In this document: in pieces, positions 33,294-42,380 of the stretch
How the letters are laid out: each line of letters opens with the position of its first letter
Position numbering within the stretch: the first letter of the stretch is position 1
The notes under the pieces: model-generated
What the model saw: the letters and a program-made list of their open reading frames with translations, nothing else
Database searches by the model: none
What the model was told of the DNA's origin: nothing
Position numbers and translations under genes: made by a program
Assembly: GCF_024494645.1 (NCBI RefSeq)
Contig: NZ_JANHDJ010000007.1
Coordinates: 62,001 to 126,000, forward strand
Direction: 5' to 3'
From: Halohasta litorea
Lineage (GTDB): Archaea > Halobacteriota > Halobacteria > Halobacteriales > Haloferacaceae
Length of the DNA stretch: 64,000 nucleotides

Positions 33294-34253
33294 CTAATAG
33301 CTGTCGACGTTGGTGCCGACCGAACAAACGTACTCACCGGCGGCGACCTGCGGCAGTCGTCGAGACCGCCAGAAGATGCCGTCGTTGTCGGCCTCGACGG
33401 TCGCTTTGGACTGGCCGAAGGCGTCCGTTATCTCGAACAGCGGCTCACCGGCCGAGACGCGTGCGCCGAGGTCGGCCCGGTAGTCGACGATGCCGCCGAC
33501 CGGCGCGCCGAACTGGTCGAACCGTTTGGCCCGTGTCTGGCGACTCGTCGAGACCTCGCCGTCCAGGAAGCCGTAGTGTCTGAGCACGTTAAAGACGCCC
33601 TCGACGCCCCGCTGAATGCTCTCCTCGCCGAAGCCGACCGCGCCGCCGAGTTCGGGGTCGACCGTCGGAATCCCCTCATCGGGGGCGACGCGGGCGAGTT
33701 GGCCCTCGGGGCCTTTCTGGTCGAGGACGTAGCCGCAGTCGAAGACTTTGGCCAACTGGAGACACTCGCTGTGAAGGCTGTGTCGGCGGCCACACCGAAC
33801 CCGGACCTCGTCGATCATCCGGCTGGTCGAGCCCTGATGAAGGTCCAAAATCAGATCGGCAGTCTTGGCGGCGTCGAACACCGCCGCCGAAATGCGCTCG
33901 CTGGAGCTGCCGGTGTGGTCGCCGGGAAACGTCCGGTTCAGTTTCCGGTCGTCGATCGGATTACGGTGTTCGGCCACCTGGAAGCCGTGGTAGTTGACGA
34001 TGCCGACGACGAGGATTGCCCCCGACAGCCTCGCCGGATCGAGCTGGGGGACGACCCGGCGGATCACACCGAGCCCGTTGAGTTCGTCGCCGTCGCTGAC
34101 TGCCTGCAGATAGAGGCGTTTGCCGTCGTCGACACCGTTGATTACGGCCACCGGGAGTCCGACACTGCTGCCGTCGCGGGTTTCGCCGATGTCGAGCCGG
34201 CCGATGGCTGACTCACCGGGGGCCGCGCTCGCGGTGCCGAGCGAGATCGTCAT
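33294..34253 (-). CDS. Succinylglutamate desuccinylase/aspartoacylase family protein
   Basis: 319 residues. The zinc peptidase-like M14 fold is indicated by VVGIVNYHGFQVAEH, LNRTFPGD and DLHQGSTSRM, which place metal His and Glu ligands as in aspartoacylases. Family members remove acyl groups from amino acids; the substrate here cannot be told. The C-terminal barrel (about 235-319, with GARVSAGEPLFEITDAFG) resembles a lipoyl-like domain common in this subfamily. It converges with tiaS (one base between stop codons). Confidence 0.85.
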   Translation of the reverse strand: MTISLGTASAAPGESAIGRLDIGETRDGSSVGLPVAVINGVDDGKRLYLQAVSDGDELNGLGVIRRVVPQLDPARLSGAILVVGIVNYHGFQVAEHRNPIDDRKLNRTFPGDHTGSSSERISAAVFDAAKTADLILDLHQGSTSRMIDEVRVRCGRRHSLHSECLQLAKVFDCGYVLDQKGPEGQLARVAPDEGIPTVDPELGGAVGFGEESIQRGVEGVFNVLRHYGFLDGEVSTSRQTRAKRFDQFGAPVGGIVDYRADLGARVSAGEPLFEITDAFGQSKATVEADNDGIFWRSRRLPQVAAGEYVCSVGTNVDSY

Positions 34254-34432
34254 TGCTCGGAGTGAGGGACGCACCGACCTTTAGAAGTTCGGTCGGGGCC
34301 AACGAGACGACCACCCGCCATCGAGTGGTTTCGGTGCCCTAGCGACCGGTTCGAGATCCGGTGTCGACCGGGTCGCAGCCGTCGACCACCGGTTCCGGTG
34401 CTGTTTTGCGGCATGGCCGGGAACAGCCACCA

Positions 34433-35782
34433 ATGAGCGACCGCGAAGCCGGGCCACTGGCGGGCTACCGGCAGTTCCTCTCGCTCCGCGGCGACGTGTT
34501 CGTCCTCTCGGTGGCGATGTTCGCCTTCAGCCTCGGCTTCCAGATGACCACCCGCTTCCTCCCGCGGTATCTGGAGGTCCTCGGCGCGAGCGCGCTCGTG
34601 ATCGGGCTGTTCAGCACCGTCGGCAACCTGATCAGCGCCGTCTACCCCTACCCCGGCGGCATGGTCTCGGACCGCATCGGCTCCCGATACGCCCTGACGC
34701 TGTTCGGCCTCGCCTCGACGCTCGGCTTCGGCGTCTGGCTGGTCGCCCCCGCCTTCGGGACGATCACCATCGGCGGCCTCTCGATCCAGCCGTGGCTCTG
34801 GGTGTTCGTCGGCCTCGTGCTTGCGCAGGCGTGGAAATCCTTCGGGCTCGGGGCGACGTTCGCCATCGTCAAACAGAGCGTCGAGCCGAGCCAGCTGGCC
34901 CGGGGGTTCGCCAGCACCGAAACCTTCCGCCGGAGCGCCTTTCTGCTCGGCCCCCTCGTGGCCGCCGGGCTGCTCTCGCTCCATCCGAGCTTCGAGCTGA
35001 GTTTCCGCTACGTGCTGGCGGTGGCAGTCGTCTTTGGGGCAATCGCAACCGTGGTCCAGCATTTCTACTACGACGCCAGCGACGACTCCTTCGGCGACTC
35101 CTTTGCGGGCGTCGACCAAATTCGGGAGGATCTCCAGGAGATGCCGTCGACGCTCCGCCCGCTTTTGATCGGCGACACGCTGGTCCGGTTCGCCAACGGG
35201 ATGGTGTACGCCTTCTTTATTATTGTCGTCACCAGCGCGCTCACCAGTGACGTGACGATCCCGCTCCCGGTCATCGGGAGCCGGAGTCTCTCGCCGGATG
35301 CCTTCTTCGGCGTCCTACTTGGCGTCGAGATGGCGATCGCCCTGCTGGTGATGGCTCCGGCGGCGGCGATGGCCGAACGGGTCGGACTGAAACCGGTCGT
35401 GGCGACCGGCTTTGCGGTGTATGCGATCTTTCCGATCCTGCTTATCAGTGCCCCGGCCACCGCGCCGGTGTTGGTCGTGTTGTTTGCGATCTCCGGACTC
35501 CGCTTTGCGGGGCTCCCGGCCCACAAGGCTCTGATCGTCGGCCCCGCGGAGGCGGGAGCCGGGGGTCGAGTGACGGGCTCGTACTACCTGCTGCGGAACG
35601 TCATCGTGATCCCGAGCGGCGCGCTCGGCGGCGCGCTCTACGGTGGCGTGGCGAATCCGGTCGGCACGGGACAGCTGATACCCGAGAGCCCGCTGCTTGC
35701 CTTCGGGTTGGCGACCGTGATCGGACTGGTAGGCACCGGCTACTTCCTCCTCTTCGGAGAGGAGTTCAAGGCCTACCGCTGA
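34433..35782 (+). CDS. Major facilitator superfamily transporter
   Basis: 449 residues with about 12 hydrophobic segments. The N-terminal half has FRPRYLEVLGAS-like text (RFLPRYLEVLGASALVIGLF) and the MFS signature loop GGMVSDRIGSRYAL. KQSVEPSQLARGFASTETFRR and GLPAHKALIVGPAEAG are conserved loops. The substrate is unknown. It starts at MSDREAGPLAGYRQFL. A small membrane protein gene follows on the same strand. Confidence 0.87.
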   Translation: MSDREAGPLAGYRQFLSLRGDVFVLSVAMFAFSLGFQMTTRFLPRYLEVLGASALVIGLFSTVGNLISAVYPYPGGMVSDRIGSRYALTLFGLASTLGFGVWLVAPAFGTITIGGLSIQPWLWVFVGLVLAQAWKSFGLGATFAIVKQSVEPSQLARGFASTETFRRSAFLLGPLVAAGLLSLHPSFELSFRYVLAVAVVFGAIATVVQHFYYDASDDSFGDSFAGVDQIREDLQEMPSTLRPLLIGDTLVRFANGMVYAFFIIVVTSALTSDVTIPLPVIGSRSLSPDAFFGVLLGVEMAIALLVMAPAAAMAERVGLKPVVATGFAVYAIFPILLISAPATAPVLVVLFAISGLRFAGLPAHKALIVGPAEAGAGGRVTGSYYLLRNVIVIPSGALGGALYGGVANPVGTGQLIPESPLLAFGLATVIGLVGTGYFLLFGEEFKAYR

Positions 35783-35843
35783 TTGGAAGTCGACGGTCAG
35801 TGGTGTGGAGCAGCACCGGTCCGGCGAGTCAATCCGGTGTGGA

Positions 35844-35852
35844 TTTAGTTAT
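35844..35852 (+). promoter_or_regulatory. TATA box for the small membrane protein at 35872
   Basis: TTTAGTTAT centred about 25 bases before the GTG at 35872; this spacing decides that start. Confidence 0.4.
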
Positions 35853-35871
35853 CCAGTGGCTACGGGACGGT

Positions 35872-36159
35872 GTGAGCGACGCTTCATCCGACAGCCAACC
35901 GGAGACGTTGATGGAGGCTCTTGCGGTGAAACGAAACGTCGGCATCGGCCTCATCGTTGGCGTCGGCGTGGCGGTCGTAGCCTACGCGATCCGAGTGTTC
36001 GAACTGTTCGGCCCGGTCGTCACGACGCGAGAGTATCCAGTTCTCGGGCCCGAAGGCTGGTTTCTCATGCTGGCGGTCGTCTTCGCATCGGCGACGGCAC
36101 TACTGGTAATACTGGTGTTGACCGGCGTTCGGGTCGCACGGCTCGCCAAAGAGAGTTGA
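35872..36159 (+). CDS. Small haloarchaeal membrane protein, two TM segments
   Basis: 95 residues from a GTG start (MSDASSDSQPETL, a typical haloarchaeal N-terminus); an alternative ATG is at 35911. Two hydrophobic helices: about 21-40 (VGIGLIVGVGVAVVAYAIRV) and about 62-82 (GWFLMLAVVFASATALLVIL). Family not recognised. It converges with a winged-helix gene, one base apart. It could be an accessory to membrane transport, but nothing shows that. Confidence 0.7.
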   Translation: MSDASSDSQPETLMEALAVKRNVGIGLIVGVGVAVVAYAIRVFELFGPVVTTREYPVLGPEGWFLMLAVVFASATALLVILVLTGVRVARLAKES

Positions 36160-36160
36160 G

Positions 36161-36421
36161 TCAGTCGGCACTCGGTGCCGTCTCGGCTTCGGGTGTGAGT
36201 TCGTAGATGTTCTGCCGAGCATCCGCGAAATATACGTCCTCGTCGACGACGCCGATAGCTTCGAGCCGTTCGAGCGCATACCGCACGGTTCGAGCCGACA
36301 GCATCGACTCCTCGACGATCCCCTTCTGTGTCAGCGTGCCGTTGTATTCGAGCACCTTGAAAACCAGCTTGGCGCTCGGTGGCAGATCGTCGAGGTCCTC
36401 TTGATCTGTTCCTGCCATCAT
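36161..36421 (-). CDS. Small winged-helix regulator (MarR-like), paralog 2
   Basis: 86 residues, one winged helix: LPPSAKLVFKVLEYNG, LTQKGIVEESMLSARTVRYA, then a wing with GVVDEDVYFADARQNIYEL. It is a close paralog of the protein at 11696-11986 (same LPPSAKLV and ARTVRYAL words, and a DAR wing). It should bind DNA. Two Met codons at the start make either 86 or 85 residues. Confidence 0.8.
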   Translation of the reverse strand: MMAGTDQEDLDDLPPSAKLVFKVLEYNGTLTQKGIVEESMLSARTVRYALERLEAIGVVDEDVYFADARQNIYELTPEAETAPSAD

Positions 36422-36531
36422 CCCTACTGAAACGGCACACTGTTATAAAATTTGACCAGCAATCCACCGCCGCGGCGTCACCGCTGGGTTGTAAACGAAC
36501 TGCTTTTCATGACCGACGCCGAACGGCGACC

Positions 36532-36846
36532 ATGGCTACTGAATCGGCATCCGGTCTCTCCGACCACATGCGCGGAGTGACCGTCACGACGAGTGCTTGC
36601 CTTGGGGGGATTCTCGCAGGGCTGGCCTCGGCGGTCGTCGTCGGGACAACACCCGAAGCGGCGGCCGATATCCAGGCCGTCCTCATCATGGGGATCGCGG
36701 TGTTCGCACAGTACCCGATCCTCAAGCTCGTCGGCGTCGACATCGGCGAGTTCGGCATCAAGGACAACCTCTTCGTATCGTTCATGACGTTCTGTCTCTG
36801 GTTTATCACCTACGCCATCCTGCTCACCTCGGCGGTGAGCTTCTAA
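36532..36846 (+). CDS. EMC6-like membrane protein
   Basis: 104 residues, three hydrophobic segments (about 22-38, 46-66 and 82-100). Its size and place directly before rli1 match the haloarchaeal membrane proteins related to EMC6, a subunit of the eukaryotic membrane protein insertase complex. Its stop and the ATG of rli1 overlap by one base (TAATG), so the genes are translationally coupled. The EMC6 similarity is from memory, not tested. Confidence 0.7.
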   Translation: MATESASGLSDHMRGVTVTTSACLGGILAGLASAVVVGTTPEAAADIQAVLIMGIAVFAQYPILKLVGVDIGEFGIKDNLFVSFMTFCLWFITYAILLTSAVSF

Positions 36847-38666
36847 TGGCCGATGACAGCATCGCGGTCGTCGACCTCGACCGCTGTCAACCCGACCGTT
36901 GTAACTACGAGTGTGCCAACTTCTGCCCGCCAAACCGGACGGGCAAGGAGTGTATCACCGTCCGCGGCGAGGACGCCGAAACCGGCGACCCCGATCAGGT
37001 GCGGATCTCCGAGGAGATCTGTCTGGGCGAAACCTGCGGGATCTGCGTCGAGAAATGTCCCTTCGACGCGATCGAAATCATCAATCTTCCCCAGGAGCTC
37101 ACCGAAGAGCCGACCCACCGCTACAACGAAAACGCCTTCGCGCTCTACGGCCTCCCCGTCCCGGAGCCCGGCAAGGTGACCGGGATTCTGGGACCCAACG
37201 GGATCGGGAAGTCGACCGCGGTCAACGGACTCGCCGGGGAGATGATCCCGAACCTCGGCGACTACAGCGACGAGCCCAGCTGGGATGCGGTGCTCGAACG
37301 CTACCGGGGCTCGGAGCTCCAGCAGTTCATCAACCGCCTGATCGACGGCGAGATCGACATCGCCCGCAAACCACAGTACGTCGACCAGATCCCCAAACAG
37401 TTCGACGGCAAAACGCGGGAGCTCCTGGAGGCGACCGACGAGCGGGGCGAACTCGACTATCTGGTCGACCGCCTCAGCATTCGGCCAGTGATGGACCAGC
37501 CGATCGACTCGATTTCGGGCGGCGAACTCCAGCGGGTGGCGATCGCTGCCACGCTCGCCCGCGATGCGGACTTCTACTTCCTCGACGAGATCACGCCCTA
37601 CCTCGACGTGGGCCAGCGAATGGTCGCCGCGCGACTCATCCGCGAACTCGCCGAGGACGAGGAGACCGACCGCTCGATGCTCGTGGTCGAACACGATCTG
37701 GCGATTCTCGATCTCTTGGCGGACTCGATCCACGTCGGCTACGGTGAGCCCGGCGCATTCGGTGTGATCACGCCGCCCAAATCGGTCCGCAAGGGAATCA
37801 ACGAATACCTCGAAGGCTACCTCACCAACGAGAATATGCGGATTCGCCCCGAGAAGATCACCTTCGAGGAACACGCCCCGCGGGCGACGACCAAGGGGAT
37901 GCCACTCGTGGAGTACCCAGACCTCGAAAAATCGTACGGCGAAGGCGAGTTCTCGCTGGAAGTCGACAGTGGGACGATCTACGAGGGCGAAGTCCTCGGC
38001 ATCGTCGGGCCGAACGGGATCGGCAAGTCGACGCTCGCCAAGATGTTCGCGGGCTCGATCGACCCCGACGAGGGGAGTCTCGACTTCGAACTCGACATCT
38101 CCTACAAACCGCAGTACATCGAGATCGACCAGCCGATGCGGGTCGATAGCTTCCTCTCGTCGATCACCGACGAGTTCGGCACCTCCTACTGGAACACGGA
38201 GGTCGCCCAGCCGCTGCAGCTGGAGCGGATCATGGAACAGCAGCTCACCGATCTCTCGGGTGGCGAACGCCAGCGCGTGGCGATCGCCGCGTGTCTCTCC
38301 GACGAGTCGGATCTCTACGTGCTCGACGAGCCGTCGGCCCACCTCGACGTCGAACAGCGGGTGCAGGCGACAACCGCAATCCGGCGCTACGCCGAGAACC
38401 ACGACGCCACGGTGCTCGTGATCGACCACGACATCTACATGATCGACCTGCTGGCCGACCGGCTGATGGTCTTCGACGGCGAACCGGCCCAGCATGGTCA
38501 CGCCGCGATGCCCCAGGAGATGCGCGCAGGTATGAACGACTTCCTCGCGGATCTCGATATCACGTTCCGGCGCGACGAGCGGACGAGTCGACCGCGGATC
38601 AACAAGCCGGGGAGTCAGAAGGACTCGACCCAAAAGCGGCAGGGCGAGTACTACTACGCGCCCTGA
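36846..38666 (+). CDS. rli1: Ribosome recycling ATPase Rli1/ABCE1
   Basis: 606 residues. ABCE1 splits ribosomes after termination. The N-terminal Fe-S domain has eight or nine Cys (C14, C19, C23, C27, and C59, C64, C67, C71 in CLGETCGICVEKC). Two ABC cassettes follow, each with Walker A GPNGIGKST (about 116 and 388) and signature SGGELQRVA or SGGERQRVA. Walker B is FYFLDEITP in the first and LYVLDEPSA in the second. Length matches archaeal family members. Confidence 0.97.
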   Translation: MADDSIAVVDLDRCQPDRCNYECANFCPPNRTGKECITVRGEDAETGDPDQVRISEEICLGETCGICVEKCPFDAIEIINLPQELTEEPTHRYNENAFALYGLPVPEPGKVTGILGPNGIGKSTAVNGLAGEMIPNLGDYSDEPSWDAVLERYRGSELQQFINRLIDGEIDIARKPQYVDQIPKQFDGKTRELLEATDERGELDYLVDRLSIRPVMDQPIDSISGGELQRVAIAATLARDADFYFLDEITPYLDVGQRMVAARLIRELAEDEETDRSMLVVEHDLAILDLLADSIHVGYGEPGAFGVITPPKSVRKGINEYLEGYLTNENMRIRPEKITFEEHAPRATTKGMPLVEYPDLEKSYGEGEFSLEVDSGTIYEGEVLGIVGPNGIGKSTLAKMFAGSIDPDEGSLDFELDISYKPQYIEIDQPMRVDSFLSSITDEFGTSYWNTEVAQPLQLERIMEQQLTDLSGGERQRVAIAACLSDESDLYVLDEPSAHLDVEQRVQATTAIRRYAENHDATVLVIDHDIYMIDLLADRLMVFDGEPAQHGHAAMPQEMRAGMNDFLADLDITFRRDERTSRPRINKPGSQKDSTQKRQGEYYYAP

Positions 38667-38689
38667 TCGGCTTCTCGGGAGTCGACTCT

Positions 38690-38700
38690 ATTTATAAATC
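38690..38700. promoter_or_regulatory. TATA-like TATTTATAAAT after rli1
   Basis: A strong AT-rich palindromic element, 24 bases after the rli1 stop. No gene starts downstream on the plus strand, so it may be a terminator or drive a short RNA. Confidence 0.3.
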
Positions 38701-38788
38701 AGCAGATAACGAGATACAAGACATAGAGCGTGGATGCAGCACGGATTCACGTACATTTTGGGTTTCGTAGAGTACTCAATATTCGTCT

Positions 38789-38974
38789 CTACTGAAAGAC
38801 GGTGAACCGGTCGTGCCAAAAATACGCAGATCCGAGTAGCGTCATTGCGATACTAACGACAGCGTTCATAGTGGCCAACCACAGATCATCTTCCAAGACC
38901 CCTACACCCGCCGAAATGAGAGCGAATACAATCCACACGGCCCCCACGAGATATTGCCAGTTTTTCTCCTTCAT
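38789..38974 (-). CDS. Small membrane protein, two TM segments
   Basis: 61 residues. Two hydrophobic helices: about 9-25 (LVGAVWIVFALISAGVG) and about 33-50 (LATMNAVVSIAMTLLGSA). The charged ends KEKNWQ and WHDRFTV flank them. It lies in an AT-rich gap whose composition differs from neighbours and shows less GC at third positions than usual, which could mean recent arrival. Family not recognised. Confidence 0.55.
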   Translation of the reverse strand: MKEKNWQYLVGAVWIVFALISAGVGVLEDDLWLATMNAVVSIAMTLLGSAYFWHDRFTVFQ

Positions 38975-39374
38975 ACTGACAAGCTGGATGGTGGATACAC
39001 TGATAGGTATCGATCCCGGACTGAGAATTCCGACCGTATTAAGTCATGATCGGGGTGGATGCTGCATTCGCGCCCGCAGTCTCGCAGTGCCGTCGACGGA
39101 TCTCATAGAAAGGAGAATCAATTGCTACCTGCTATTTAAATAACCATATAAATACGGTGTATTATTAGTGATTGGTCTGCTGTAGGCAGTGGCTGCGTTC
39201 AGCAAGAGCATCCGCGCGAGCGGAGCGAGCGCGGTTCCCGGACGGCGAGGCCGGAGGCCGAGCCGTCCGCCCTTTTTCATCGAAGTTTTTGCGCCGAGCG
39301 GTTCGCCGTGGCGAACCCGAGGCGGAAAAAGTTCGACCCGTAGGGCTTTAGCCGGAGACGGACCCAGAGAGGGT
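38975..39374. other. Intergenic region upstream of mutS: AT-rich then hairpin-rich
   Basis: The first 200 bases are AT-rich without a gene. The rest (39182-39340) holds one degenerate copy of the GTAGGCGG motif and three hairpins in a row (see the repeat entry). Confidence 0.5.
39182..39317. repeat. Triple hairpin element upstream of mutS
   Basis: CCGCGC/GCGCGG (39212-39234), CGGACGGC/GCCGTCCG (39239-39269) and GGTTCGCC-GT-GGCGAACC (39300-39317) are three successive inverted repeats. GAGCGGAGCGAGC words resemble those in the insert at 8277-8389. It looks like a dispersed palindromic element of the REP type. Confidence 0.6.
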
Positions 39375-42080
39375 ATGTCTCAGGGAATCGTCGAGGAATT
39401 TCTGTCGATCAAAGCCGACAGCGACGCGGATCTTTTGGCGATGCAGTGTGGCGATTTCTACGAGTTCTTCGCCAACGACGCCGAAACGGTCAGCGACGAA
39501 CTCGATCTCACCGTCTCCCAGAAGTCCTCGCATGGCTCGTCGTACCCGATGGCGGGGATTCCGCTCTCGGAGCTCACCCCCTATATGAAAGCGCTCGTCG
39601 ACCGCGGCTACCGGGTGGCGGTTGCCGACCAGTTCCAGGACGACAACGGCGACCACTACCGCGAGATTACCCGACTCATCACCCCCGGCACGCTGATCGA
39701 GACGACCGACGCCGACGCCCAGTATCTCGCGGCGGTCGTGCGGAGCGAGGGCAGTTCCGGGGACGTGACCGGTCCCTACGGGCTCGCTTTCGCCGACATC
39801 ACCACGGGCCAGTTCTACGTCACCGAGGTCGACACCGCGGCCGACGCCCACGCCGAACTCTACCGATTCGATCCCGCCGAAGTGCTGCCGGGGCCGGAGG
39901 TGCGGACGGACGACGAGTTTGCCCGCCAACTCCGCGAGCGGAGCGACGCCTCGCTGACGCTGTTCGACACCGACGCCTTCGCCCCGGGGCGGAGCGCCCA
40001 CACCGTCCGGGAGCAGTTCGGCAGCGAAACCGTCGACAGCATCGGCCTCGAGTCGGATCTCGCGGTGCGTGCGGCGGGAGCCATCCTCTCATACGTCGAG
40101 GAAACCGGCGTCGGCGTCACACAGTCGATGACCCGCCTGCAGGCCTACACCGCCGCCGACCACCTGACGCTCGACGGAACCACACAGCGGAACCTCGAAC
40201 TCGTCGAGACGATGCACGGCGACGGAGAGGGCTCGCTCATGGACACCATCGACCACACCGAAACCAGCCCCGGCGGGCGGCTGCTGCGGGAGTGGCTCAC
40301 GCGGCCCCGACAGGACGAAACCGAACTCCGGCGGCGGCTCGACTGCGTGACGGCGCTGGCTGCGGCGGCCCTCCCACGGGAGCGCCTTCGGGAGACGTTA
40401 GACGGCGGCTACGATCTCGAACGGCTGGCCAGCCGGGCTGCAAGCGGCAGTGCCAACGCCCGGGACCTGCTTTCGGTCCGGGACACTCTCGGCCTGTTGC
40501 CCGCACTGGCCGACGAAATCTCCGGGGGACAGTTGGCCGACTCGCCGCTGTCGACCGTCGTCGAGCAACCCGACAGGGAGGCGGCGGCCGACCTTCGGGA
40601 GACCCTCGACGAGGCACTCGCCGATGACCCGCCGAAAACCGTCACCCAGGGTGGCCTGTTCAGACACGGGTTCGACGACGAGCTCGACGAGCTGATCGAG
40701 CGCCACCGCGAGGTCGAGGAGTGGCTCGACGGGCTGGCCGATCGGCTCAAACGGCAACACGGTCTCAGCCATGTGACCGTCGACCGGAACAAGACGGACG
40801 GCTACTACATACAGGTGGGGAAATCCCAAGCGGATACGGTGCCCGAGAGCTTCCAGCACATCAAGACGCTCAAAAACTCCAAACGGTTCGTCACCGACGA
40901 ACTGGCCGAACGGGAACGGGAGATCCTCCGGCTCGAAGAGTCCCGCGGCGAGCTCGAATACGAACGCTTCCAGGAGCTCCGCGAGACGGTCGCCGAGCGG
41001 TCGGCGCTCCTCCAGGATGTCGGACGGGCGATCGCGGAGGTCGACGTGCTGTGCTCGCTGGCGACTCACGCAGCGGCCAACGACTGGAATCGGCCGGAGC
41101 TCTCGGCTGACGGCCGCCTCGATATCGAGGCGGGACGCCATCCCGTCGTCGAGCAGGCCACCGAGTTCGTCCCCAACGACCTGCGGCTCGACGACGACCG
41201 CGGCTTTCTGATCGTCACCGGCCCCAACATGAGCGGGAAGTCGACGTATATGCGGCAGGCCGCGCTGATCACTTTGCTGGCGCAGGTCGGCAGCTTCGTT
41301 CCCGCGCGGGCGGCGACGGTGCGGATCGTCGACGGGATCTACACGCGGGTGGGCGCGCTGGACGAACTCGCACAGGGTCGCTCGACGTTCATGGTCGAGA
41401 TGCAGGAGCTCTCGAACATCCTCCACTCAGCGACCGAGGACTCGCTGGTGATCCTCGATGAGGTCGGTCGCGGCACGGCGACCTACGACGGGATCTCGAT
41501 CGCGTGGGCCGCGACCGAGTACATCCACAACCGGATCGGCTGTCACTGTCTGTTTGCGACCCACTACCACGAACTGACCGCGCTGGCCTCCCATCTGGAT
41601 CGCGTCGACAACGTCCACGTCGCGGCGGACGAACGCGACGGCGAGATTACCTTTCTGCGGACGGTCCAGGAGGGACCGACCGACCGCTCCTACGGGATTC
41701 ACGTCGCCGACCTGGCGGGCGTCCCGCTGCCGGTCGTCGACCGAGCGCGGAACGTCCTGGACAAACTCCGCGAGGAGAAAGCCATCGAAGCCAAAGGCGC
41801 AGGCGGCGACACCGAGCCGACACAGGCAGTGTTCGATCTCAGCGCCGGGGAGTTTCAGCGCCCCGAGACCAACGGAACAGCGGACCATGCAGCCACAGAC
41901 ACCACCGCGAGCACCGACCACGAAGCGGGCGGCGGGGCGACAACGCCAGTTCAACAGTCGGTCGACCCGGCGGCCGAGGCCGTGCTCGAAGCCATCGCGT
42001 CGACTGATATCAACGAAACACCCCCCGTCGAACTGATGGCGAAAGTCCAGGAGTGGCAGGACCAACTGGACGACCGCTAG
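39375..42080 (+). CDS. mutS: DNA mismatch repair protein MutS
   Basis: 901 residues. The mismatch-binding domain has MQCGDFYEFF (the Phe-x-Glu motif variant is FYEFF) near residue 24. The ATPase has Walker A GPNMSGKST (about 615-623), the STFMVEM signature and LVILDEVGRGT (Walker B). An unusual tail of about 70 Thr/Asp/Gly-rich residues (about 815-880) precedes a conserved C-terminal helix. It recognises base mismatches and partners with MutL, whose gene lies 2 kb downstream with two genes between. Haloarchaea often carry more than one MutS; this is the MutS1 type. Confidence 0.95.
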   Translation: MSQGIVEEFLSIKADSDADLLAMQCGDFYEFFANDAETVSDELDLTVSQKSSHGSSYPMAGIPLSELTPYMKALVDRGYRVAVADQFQDDNGDHYREITRLITPGTLIETTDADAQYLAAVVRSEGSSGDVTGPYGLAFADITTGQFYVTEVDTAADAHAELYRFDPAEVLPGPEVRTDDEFARQLRERSDASLTLFDTDAFAPGRSAHTVREQFGSETVDSIGLESDLAVRAAGAILSYVEETGVGVTQSMTRLQAYTAADHLTLDGTTQRNLELVETMHGDGEGSLMDTIDHTETSPGGRLLREWLTRPRQDETELRRRLDCVTALAAAALPRERLRETLDGGYDLERLASRAASGSANARDLLSVRDTLGLLPALADEISGGQLADSPLSTVVEQPDREAAADLRETLDEALADDPPKTVTQGGLFRHGFDDELDELIERHREVEEWLDGLADRLKRQHGLSHVTVDRNKTDGYYIQVGKSQADTVPESFQHIKTLKNSKRFVTDELAEREREILRLEESRGELEYERFQELRETVAERSALLQDVGRAIAEVDVLCSLATHAAANDWNRPELSADGRLDIEAGRHPVVEQATEFVPNDLRLDDDRGFLIVTGPNMSGKSTYMRQAALITLLAQVGSFVPARAATVRIVDGIYTRVGALDELAQGRSTFMVEMQELSNILHSATEDSLVILDEVGRGTATYDGISIAWAATEYIHNRIGCHCLFATHYHELTALASHLDRVDNVHVAADERDGEITFLRTVQEGPTDRSYGIHVADLAGVPLPVVDRARNVLDKLREEKAIEAKGAGGDTEPTQAVFDLSAGEFQRPETNGTADHAATDTTASTDHEAGGGATTPVQQSVDPAAEAVLEAIASTDINETPPVELMAKVQEWQDQLDDR

Positions 42081-42380
42081 CCAGTAGCCGACGGATACAC
42101 CGCTGATAGAGGGGTACTAACTACTGACAAAGTACATATAAATAGTTGAATTCTCACAAGGAGTGGAATCTCAGTTCGTTCTAAATGTCTGTATTCATAT
42201 AATTATATACGATGCCAATACAGGCCGTTGAGAGGCGTATTCACTGAAATAGCCAAACAGTATTGTCCAACTACTGTTGTATTATCAGGATTAGTCAGTT
42301 ATTCATTAGGCCACTACCTGACTATCTCCGTATTTGAAAAAACATTAACATGTATGTGACCACAATCGTGGGATGTTGTT
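42081..42380. other. AT-rich intergenic region, no gene seen
   Basis: 300 bases, clearly AT-rich compared with the surrounding genes, containing several TATA-like words (for example ACATATAAATAG near 42138 and ATAATTATATAC near 42200). It probably holds the promoter of the DUF4397 lipoprotein gene. Confidence 0.5.
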
